Below, one piece after another: positions 56,385 to 64,000 of a DNA stretch of 64,000 bases. Location of the stretch: contig OY997588.1 in NCBI GenBank assembly GCA_963921825.1, positions 54,816,803 through 54,880,802 on the forward strand. Direction: 5' to 3'. Within the stretch, counting starts at the first letter, position 1. Each line of letters starts with the position of its first letter. This DNA comes from Erodium maritimum (Eukaryota > Streptophyta > Magnoliopsida > Geraniales > Geraniaceae). The translations under genes and the position numbers were made by a program. The notes under the pieces were generated by a model, which saw only the letters and a list, made by a program, of their open reading frames with translations, searched no databases and was not told where the DNA came from.

Positions 56385-58650
56385 CTGGTTTCATTTGAAA
56401 CAGGTTGTAACTTTTGAACTTGTTTTCAAAACCTCGGACCAATGTCAATTAGGTGGGTAGAGTTAGGAAGTCTAAGTCGTGTACTCGGTGATGCAAGCTA
56501 AAGACTTTGATGCATAGAGTGAGAACGACTCGAATCTTACTCTTTTCAATGGTTGTTTAAATTTGAATCTTTTATTACAACGGTTACATCGCTTGAGTGG
56601 TGTCCTTACCCTATGAACTGTCAGATACAGTGATCGGTGAAACCGAACGGTTGAGATGGTATTGGATTAACGAGCAATGATCAAACCGTTGTATATTAAT
56701 TATTGAATGAATTATCTGTTAAAGGTGTTACTACCGTGTTGGCCGGTTCATGTTTGTTAAGGTTGAATGGTTAATTGATTGAGGTATTGATAAGGTTGGA
56801 GATTGGTTTCAGTGGAGTGTTACTGTTCGAGTGGTGATTGATCGAAGGGTGAACTTATGGAAGGATTGGACTGTTCAGATTTGAAAATTGTTTGAGTGTT
56901 GACTCGGTTATGATGTTGAGAATCGTTTAAGGAATCAAGGTTGAAAGGATGATCCAATTAGGATAACTTTTGAAAGGAGTAGAACTCGAGTATTCTTGCA
57001 CCCTCTTGGATTGTGTTGTGTAACTTGCAGAGCATGAGAACTCTAAGTATTGAATGCCTTGTGAAAATTAATTGGTAATTGTCGAATTGTTTAAGTGGCC
57101 ACCATCCTTTAATAATTAAAGTTGAAATCGATTTTGTGTCGAAATCGATAGTGAGTTTGAATTTGACATTGAGTTTGAAGCTGAGGGTTAACTTAAATTT
57201 GAAATTGAGTTTGAAATGGAAATTAAGTTGAGATTGAGATTAAGACCGGTTTAGATCGGATGAGCGAGCGATGCTCGGGTTGGTTATGACCCGTTGATTA
57301 ATTAATTATGGAAGGTTTTGCTGTTTGTGTCGGCCGTTATTTGATAAGTAAAACCTGAAGGGTTAAATTTAACCGGGTGATGTTAAGATATTTGCTAAGA
57401 CCCGCGTGGGTTACTTATGGTGTTCAAGTTGTTGGGTAATCGAAGGGTTTTGTGTGTACCTTATGGGTAGGACTCTGTGTACAGGTTATTATATGTCCCG
57501 CTTAAGCGGATGGTCGGAGGAAAATACAAACGGGTCATGCCAAATTTTCGGTAGAAGCTGAAGTGTTTACACTATCACGGGCTGACTCAGGGGCGCCCCT
57601 GTAGTCGAGCGTGATAGAGGGATGTCAAGCGGTTACAACGAGATTCGGGGTCGCCTGAATCGGGTTGTAACGACGTGAGATCGACATGAATGTTTTAAGG
57701 AAAAAGTAAGGGATGAAGATTAGGGAAAAGAGTTAAGGACTTAAATTGTGAAATTTATCGTGTTGCGATTCTAGACCCCAATGTTGGGAAGAGACCCAAT
57801 CTAAGGGTATGCTTGATGCTTTTCGAATTGTGTGAATTGATTGAGATTGTTCCTCCTATAGGAGTTGATTGATTTGATTGATCACCGTTTATTGTTGTTT
57901 TGAGACGCACTAAGTTGCGGCCTTTTCTGTCTATATATAAAGTATTATATATATATCTACTGAGCCAAGTGCAGTTGGTCTTTCTACGATCTTTGTGGGG
58001 CGCGCGTGAACGTCCTTGTGTTTTGATCGAACCGTTTGTTCTAAACGAGACTTCGTTCTACCGATCCAAGTGGGATCCCTTTAAGACGCAGGAGAACGTC
58101 CTTTTGTGATAAATCGAACCACTTGAGTTAAATTGAATTATGAGTACTTACGTTTTAATTGCAACGAGTACACGAGATGTTCCGTGTTTACAGTCCGAGA
58201 GGGACCAGGAGTCGCCCCGCGGTGGGGCAGAGCCAGACACCAACCACCGGTCTGGCAGGAACAGCGAACGCCAGCATGCGGTTTCCATAGGGCACCAGAG
58301 TTTTGAGGTAGACTTGTAGGGCCACCGTCGAGCGTTCCTCCAGTCGCAGAGTCGACTAAGACGACCCCTATGGATAAGGTGGTTCGCGTAGTACCAGTAG
58401 CGCTCAGCAGGAGACTACAGTACCGGCACCAGAGTCTGTGCGTACGGCCGATGTCGTCACTATCGAGAGGCCAGGCCAGATGCACGGCAACACGGCCAGG
58501 CTCTCAGAAATTTTCGTAGTCTGAGTACGCCAATCAATCCCGGGGGTTCAGACCCCGAGGCAGCTGTGGTATGACTAGAGCGGATTACCCGCAACTCTGT
58601 TACATCGAGAGTATTCGAATGGTCATCTGAGAATGTTTTCGCGACCGTTC
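56385..58650 (+). other. Gypsy C leader
   Basis: This is a noncoding region of more than 2 kb with short purine-rich repeats (AATTTGAAATTGAGTTTGAA near 57150-57240). It contains CGTGATAGAGGGATGTCAAG-type text resembling the leader of A/B near 6775-6850. No ORF with a recognisable domain is present before the gag region. A plus-strand frame at 57900-58109 and a minus-strand frame at 58138-58485 show no known motif. Confidence 0.55.
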
Positions 58651-59200
58651 AGCTTGAGAAAGAAGCTTGATACTGGTGGCAGTTGTGTAGATCAGGGTTG
58701 GAGGTGACTTTTAGCTGTTCAATAGATTGTTCCTGGAACAGTATCTTTCCCTCGATCCGTTCGAGAGGACCAACACCATCGGTTGTTGGATAAGCAACAG
58801 AGAGGGATGACCTTCTCTAAGTATGAAGCGAGGTTCACGTTCATGTATCGCTTCGCACCGAGATGGTGCAAACCGAGGATAACCGCCACGGGCGTTCGAG
58901 AGAGGACTCACCCCGTCTGTCGCAGATCGAGTTATTACCCTCAGGATGAGGGCTAAGGAGCATCTTCGGGAGACCGCCAGAGTGCGGAGGACCAGGCCGA
59001 GGCCGAGTGACTTCCTGAGGTCGTCAAGGAGTCGCAATACTAAGAGGCAGAGGACCTCATGATTGTTTCAACCACGAACCCAGTCCGATAGGGCACGACG
59101 GGTCAGTGCAGCAGCGTCTGTGGGACCTGCCCCGGTTGCACAGTTTTGTCCATAGTGCAACCAGTTTGGACTTCCGGGCCGGAACTGCCATGGAGGGTTG
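58651..59200 (+). pseudogene. Gypsy C gag relic with zinc knuckle
   Basis: Broken frames read MTFSKYEARFTFMYRFAP at 58806-58860, matching the conserved EYxxxFxxLxRFAP segment of plant gypsy Gag. The zinc knuckle at 59147-59188 reads C-P-stop-C-N-Q-F-G-L-P-G-R-N-C. The CCHC spacing is kept, but the histidine is leucine and one codon is a stop. Gag would form the particle and bind RNA. This is the gag that A and B do not have. Confidence 0.7.
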
Positions 59201-60180
59201 TATTCACAAACCGTCCTGCAGGTCGACCTACGAGAGCCGATAGGAGGACATGCTATCACAGCAGCAGATTCTTCCACCGAGAGGAGAACCTCTGTTTCAG
59301 CAGGGCCGAGCATACGCGATTGCCGGGCCCCGAGCTGAGGGACTTGGTACCGATCTTGAGATCGCCTAGAGTGCCGTTTACGATTTACGTTATTGCTTGT
59401 GTTTGCTAACACTCGAGCTTTACACTTGGTCGTACCGTTTTCATGGTTATTCTCTGTTGGAATGAGATTGAAACGGGTAAACCATACCCGTATCTTAAAC
59501 ACAACGACCAGAGGTGCGGTAGTACCAATGAACGCCAATTTGGGTGTGAAGGAGGAGTAACAGATCTAGTAATTCGGGAAGTTCTTTTCCTTCTTCGATA
59601 ATGAGAATCGAGTTTTAAGAACAGTTTGGTGAAACATCAGACGTTCGTCGAACGCTATCGGCAACGAATGCCCGAGCAGTGAAAGGTTGCGGCCTTGACC
59701 AGTAGACGGTCCGAACGGTCACAAGAGATGACCAAGCAACGACGAGATCAGGGTAGCGCAGCGGAGGCGTGGTGGGCCTATGCCCACAGGAGTCGTAATC
59801 GACAGCTCCATCTACCCCTGCTAAAAGATTTAAGCTTTAAGGTTCGAACCATCGAAACTTTTTTGCTTCAAAATCCCGCTTAACGAGCGAAAAGTTGCAC
59901 AAGTGTGTGCCGTATTAAGAGTTTGGATTAGAATGTGCTCCATACGTTTGTCCTGGAGGGACTAATCGGTTAGCCGCCAGTTCACGCGGAACAGGCGAAT
60001 AACATCAAGAGTTGTTCAGACGACTTTCCCAGCGGAGAAGGATACGGAAAACGAGAACCAGGTACCAAGGTGTACCTTTGCCAGCAAGAGAAGAACGAAC
60101 GCCAAACGTCCCGCGAGGACGAAGCATAACCATAAGTTTACGCCGTAGAAGGGAGAGCATCTCACGTTAAAACTCGGCAA
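59201..60180 (+). other. Gypsy C degraded pol region
   Basis: The protease and RT expected here are not recognisable. Only scattered pieces are left, such as GPRAEGLGTDL after the knuckle. Small deletions and stops prevent a continuous reading. Short open frames on both strands show no known domain. Confidence 0.45.
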
Positions 60181-61506
60181 CCGATAGCCGAGGGCGACTA
60201 CCACAAGCTTCCAGGCCAGTAACAAGATGGCACCGAACGAAGCGTTGTGTGGTAGGTCGGATTTTGTGCCATGCATAGGCACAAGGAAAGTTAAGGGTTA
60301 ATCGTTGTTCGAGGAACGATGGAAGAAACCGCACTAGTTTCTGAACTGTTCAAATTATCGAGATCACAGTGTATGATGACTACGCCATGTGGGCTGACGT
60401 GGGTGGACTTGACTATAAGTTGTTTTGATCGACAGCTCGTGAACGAGTGTCAACGGTATAAGGATTACCACCGATCATGATAAACTGTATTGATGAAACT
60501 TGGATTGTGTTTCGTTGTCGAGTGTGATTATTGTACGTCTATTTTGGTGTCTTGAAGAACGCCTACTTTCGGCTCGAGTGCCAATACGAGGTTCCATCGT
60601 TCTTGTTGTGTGCGTCGTTCGTCCGACTAGAGGTTAGTAGAGTTCGTGGTTGTATGGAACCGTGCACCGGGTGTGAGAACTGCGGTCGTGCAGATACAAT
60701 GACTTTTACGAAGCGACTTGGAAGATGGTTTGTCAGAAGTGTGAACTGGTATCGATGGTAAGAGAATTATAGCATGTTGGTTAACTTTCGTGATCGACCG
60801 TAGTTGAGATTTGTTAGTTTCTCCTTATTCTAGTATCGTGATACTTGATGATTGGTTGAATCATTATCAGGTTGAGAATCTTGAAAGGTTTTACCAGGTG
60901 TGACCTGTTAGTATTTGAGTTCTGTTGGGATTAATCACATGCAATCACTAAGGAGAATTTGGTTGAGCTACGTTTGTGTGTGTTTCCGACTTTGTTTAAT
61001 TTGTAAAGAGTTCCAGCAGTTTACCTTGGCGACGGAAATTCCGGTGTGGGATATCGAGATCCTCACCTTAGTTTTCTTAAGTGTTTAGATGTTTCTCGAC
61101 CTGTGTTGTTACTCGGTATTCTCGAATTGGTGAAACGTTGCACGTGTTTTCGTGAAGTTTTGGGTAAGGCGGCTTTGCACCGCCAAGGGTGACAATTTGG
61201 ATTGCAAACTATTGAGGAAGACTATTTTTCATCGCCAAGTATGGCGTTTGAGAAAATAGCGTGACCTAGTGAAGCGCGATTTAGTGAATGTTGCGTAATT
61301 TCGGAAACGGTTAAAAACCGTGCAGAGCCGACAAAAGAATTATGCAGTTAGAAGGCGCAGACCTCTGGAGTTTACAGCCGGTGAGCACGTATTTCTGAAA
61401 GTAAGGCCCAGAAGGACTTTTAGCGGTTCGACCGCGTCGGAGGCAAGTTGGCCCCGCATCTTATCGAACATTTTGTGATCTTCAAGCAGGACTAGAACCG
61501 TTGTCT
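60181..61506 (+). pseudogene. Gypsy C integrase relic
   Basis: At about 60195-60290 the frame reads SFQASNKMAPNEALCGRSDFVPC, the end of the integrase core (compare SFQASxxMAPFEAL in B). At about 61315-61490 it reads QSRQKNYAVRRRRPLEFTAGEHVFLKVRP of the C-terminal domain. In between, 60300-61310 carries no recognisable domain and may include inserted DNA. The element stops at 61506, before any chromodomain or LTR. Confidence 0.7.
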
Positions 61507-62819
61507 AGCACTTCCTCTTCTTCAAATGGTCTTTCTAACCACCAAGCTTGTTTAGAGGAAAGGGAGACAAAAGGGAGATCATCCAGGTCTAGCTCTTGGG
61601 CTGGAGAGGCAGAGAATCTATCTGAGAAATGCTTTGCAGCTGCCATTTTTATTTCTTCTATTTGTGATAATGTATCTCCATTAGCCCAGATATGATTGAT
61701 CATCTTAATAGTACCTTTATAATTTGCAATTCTGTGGAAATATTTAGAGCCCTTATCTCCTTCATCTAACCATTTTTTTCTTGCTTTCTGACTCCACAGC
61801 TTAGAGTGCAATTTATACTTCTGAATCAAATATGCTTTGAGCTTGCCTCTATCACAACTATCTTTGTTAGTGAGTCTCCTACTGTTTATCACATTATCTA
61901 GCTGATCTATTGAGTTGATCAAACTAGCAATTTGAGTATCAAGTAATCCAAAGATGTTTACAGTCCATTCTTTTAGTTTGGATTTGAGTAGCTTCAATTT
62001 CATCCATAACACATAATGAGGGAGCCCTACAACCTGAAAGGAATCCCAGAATCTCTTGACTGCACTTAAAAATCTTCTATCTTCTGTCCATATATTCAGA
62101 AATTTGAAGGGCCTTGCTCCCCAATCCACTTGATTATCAAAGAGCATAATTGGCCTGTGATCTGATATAATTCTTGGAAGGGCAGATTGAGAAAGAGAAG
62201 AATAAGAAGATAGGAAATCTCCAGAAACTAAAAATCTATCCAACTTGGAAGCACTTGATCCCCCACCATACAAGGTGTATTTTCCATTTTGCATTGGTAA
62301 GTCAACCAATCCAAGCACATTAATAAAATTCTGAAATTGTTGCATATCTCTGGAATAGGCTCTTTGAACAGCCCTATCTTCTATTGCAAGAGTTACATTA
62401 AAGTCACCTCCAATCAAGAGAGGAGTCAATGGATTCAGTGTAAGAATAAATTCCATTAAATCATCACAAAGCTGTCTTCTGCCACTTCTGGAGCAAGGAG
62501 CATATACATTAATAATACAACACCTTTTCTGCAAAGCCTTAGATATACCAATCCAGATGAGAGCTCCATCCACACACTTAGACTGTGATATAGAGAAGTC
62601 ATTTGTTTTCCAAAAGGAGATGATACCTACAACTGGAGATGAAATCATCTCCCAACCCCAATTAAGGCCACAGGATCTGAGAAACCAAGAGGGAATTTTT
62701 TCTAATTTGAATTCCTGCAGCAAAATGAAAGTTTGGGCTTGTTTATGCACCAAACTACTTAAACTCTTCCTTTTTTGTGAGGAATAGATGCCTCTCACAT
62801 TCCAGGAGAGGATTTTCAT
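61507..62819 (-). pseudogene. LINE4 ORF2, right copy (endonuclease and linker)
   Basis: The start is the ATG at 62819 (MKILSWNVRGIYSS), 4 nt after the ORF1 stop TAA at 62824-62826. An upstream in-frame ATG at 62864 lies inside ORF1 and is less likely. The endonuclease reads FILLQEFKLEKIPSWF, NVYAPCSRSGRRQL, LLIGGDFNVTLAIED, KLDRFLVSGD and ISDHRPIMLFDNQ, followed by the linker (KARKKWLDEGDKGSKYFHRI). The frame is open to the junction with gypsy C, where the RT is cut off. It is the better-preserved copy, keeping the Arg lost to TGA in the left copy. Confidence 0.92.
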
Positions 62820-62925
62820 ATCTTTAATCAGAAAAGGCAGTGCCTGGCAAGCTAGGATCTTCAAAATCCTTGTCCAGGTCTACATAATCATCCTCAGAGC
62901 CCACTTCAATCTCTACACAAGAATT
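61507..62925 (-). repeat. Right copy of the 1,419-bp LINE4 direct repeat
   Basis: Equal in length to 52737-54155, with about 25 substitutions counted by eye. Confidence 0.93.
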
Positions 62926-63639
62926 TTTTTTTATCTTCCAATAGGCTTACCTGCTGTAAAACCATATCTTCATTGCCTTTAACTTTTATACCAATAGCTT
63001 TGGCAAACCCCAGGGTCTTCCTAACTTCTGATGATGATGAGAGAAATGTATGATCCTTTGAGGCAACCTGTTGTAATGGTGACACTTTCTCAGTTTTTAT
63101 CTTTGATCTGGTTATATAAGAATGAGTTACAGAAGTCCTAGTCTTTTTCTTCCTCTTCTTAGTGCTGATAGGAGAAGTAGAGAGTTGTAAATATTTTGTG
63201 AGACCCAAAAATTCAGAAACTTCATCAACTTGGGCTTGAAGGAAAAGGGGGGGAATATTTGAATTAATGTTGCCTAATTCACCATCACTATTTAGAGTGT
63301 TCAGACCAAGTGGACCCAGGGAACCAACATTCTCATCCATGTCAGCTCCCATAAATGATTCATTTTCCCAAGTCTGCAAATTCTCCATGCTTAATAAATG
63401 CTTGTCACCTTGGATTGTACTTGTGGACGGATTTACGGCTTGCTGATTGAGAAGTAAGCTGAGGGCATCACTTTGGGACTGGGAAGGGCATGAAACTGAG
63501 TGAATTGGAACAGTAGCAACCTCATTTCTTTTAGCATCACTTTGTAACTGGGCAGGTAATGTAGCTGAGAGGATTGGAACAGTAGCAGCCTCAGTTCCTT
63601 CAGTTTCAGTATTGACCACTACTTGTATTCCAGCCACTG
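62824..63639 (-). pseudogene. LINE4 ORF1, 5'-truncated
   Basis: The minus-strand frame from 63639 (AGIQVVVNTETEG) to about 62925 covers the variable C-terminal half of ORF1, with VTHSYITRSKIKTEK and TLGFAKAIGIKVKG near its end. A run of nine A (plus-strand T9, 62924-62932) shifts the frame. After it the sense reading continues NSCVEIEVGSEDDYVDLDKDFEDPSLPG to TAA at 62824-62826. There is no RRM because the 5' end is cut at 63639, where a stop and the TSD follow. The acidic SEDDYVDL end parallels LINE2 ORF1. Confidence 0.72.
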
Positions 63640-63654
63640 TTCTCTCCGATTATT
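63640..63654. repeat. Right TSD of LINE4
   Basis: TTCTCTCCGATTATT, identical to 49554-49568. Confidence 0.82.
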
Positions 63655-64000
63655 AAATAAATACAAAGGATGCTTCAATTGAACCCAGAAACACATAGTT
63701 TATATTGATGCCCAAATGAACTAACTTGGAAATTAAAAAAAAGGAAATAATCAAACAATTCTCTGTATAAACATATACAGAATAGAGTCAAACACCATCT
63801 CTTACTATCATTTTTTTTTGTTAAGTAACTAAAAACTCTCTCTACAGCTACTGGAGCACCACTGTTGCATCTTCAAACTTCTTCAGCTGTTCTTCAACTT
63901 GTTCTTCATTTCTTCTTCTGCTATAGCTACTTCAGTTGTTGATTCATGGTGTAGTGTCCTGGTTGTCCACACTAGGACTTCGGACCACCATTAATTCAGC
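63655..64000. other. Unassigned segment at the window end
   Basis: This is the DNA into which LINE4 was inserted. A poly(T) run at about 63810-63820 followed by GTTAAGTAACTAAAAACTC could be the A-tail end of another minus-strand retroposon that continues beyond the window. The last 180 bp read on the minus strand contain a Glu/Lys-rich stretch (EEEMKNKLKN) with no clear family. Confidence 0.35.

Larger units (their letters stand above)
54156..61506 (+). mobile_element. Gypsy element C, truncated at both ends
   Basis: This is a third gypsy lineage, with an incomplete 5' LTR ending at 56369, a primer site, a long leader, gag and zinc knuckle, and scattered integrase. The LTR start is missing (the sequence opens at GGGCCTAGC), and the 3' end stops inside the integrase C-terminal domain with no 3' LTR. 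There is no short TSD; the flanks are the 1,419-bp LINE4 repeat. It was therefore not inserted here by integrase in its present form. Stops and frame breaks are everywhere. Confidence 0.85.
49569..63639 (-). mobile_element. LINE4: L1-type element split by gypsy C with duplicated LINE segment
   Basis: The 3' end is at 49569 (poly(T), then GATCGGCAAAACGAG) and the 5' truncation point is at 63639, with a 15-bp duplication on both sides. Gypsy fragment C lies at 54156-61506. LINE4 text at 52737-54155 is present again at 61507-62925, equal in length and about 25 mismatches apart by hand count. The LINE is therefore not simply interrupted: 1,419 bp of it became a direct repeat around C. ORF1 is partial, and ORF2 is read in both copies. 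Confidence 0.85.

Noticed and set aside
58138..59538. Minus-strand frames at 58138-58485, 58711-59037 and 59068-59538
   Set aside because: They overlap the plus-strand gag relic of gypsy C, with its zinc knuckle, and show no known motif. They are antisense shadows.

Overview
This window is plant nuclear DNA made almost entirely of nested, decayed retrotransposons. The evidence for a plant is Ty3/gypsy elements with initiator-Met tRNA primer sites and a chromodomain-like tail (Tekay/del-like chromovirus style), Ty1/copia elements, and L1-type LINEs whose ORF1 carries an RRM or whose ORF2 carries a C-terminal RNase H. I see no intact host gene, rRNA, tRNA, CRISPR array or bacterial feature. The species cannot be named from the sequence; a large-genome angiosperm is likely.

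Layout. 1-3722: 3' part of a Copia element (+), interrupted by a fold-back MITE (about 446-893) and ending in a 1.64 kb LTR. 3736-13954: full-length gypsy element A (+), with target-site duplication (TSD) CCGAC, LTRs, primer site, a leader with no gag, a broken pol and a chromodomain-like tail. 14508-18979: 5'-truncated LINE1 (-), split by a Copia solo LTR (15869-17544, TSD CAAAT). 18992-20538: unassigned sequence. 20549-31520: near-full-length LINE2 (-), split by a gypsy solo LTR (21277-24177). About 31640-34101 and 45155-45430: LINE3 (-), split by gypsy element B (34102-45149, TSD CCCTG). B's 5' LTR is itself split by another Copia solo LTR (35712-37398). 45431-47526: AT-rich DNA with tandem arrays. 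47538-49535: non-autonomous LINE-like element D (+). 49569-63639: LINE4 (-), split by truncated gypsy element C (54156-61506), with 1,419 bp of LINE4 duplicated on both sides of C. 63655-64000: unassigned.

The coding regions are relics and do not act together as a pathway. The more informative signals are structural: a gag-less gypsy lineage (A and B share the same gag-less junction but have different TSDs); LTRs with arrays of stem-loops, some with compensatory changes, and a conserved hairpin followed by a splice-acceptor-like site; a LINE-derived element sharing its 3' tail with a neighbouring LINE; and a gypsy fragment bounded by a 1.4 kb direct repeat of its target. I found no convincing new host-encoded biological system.
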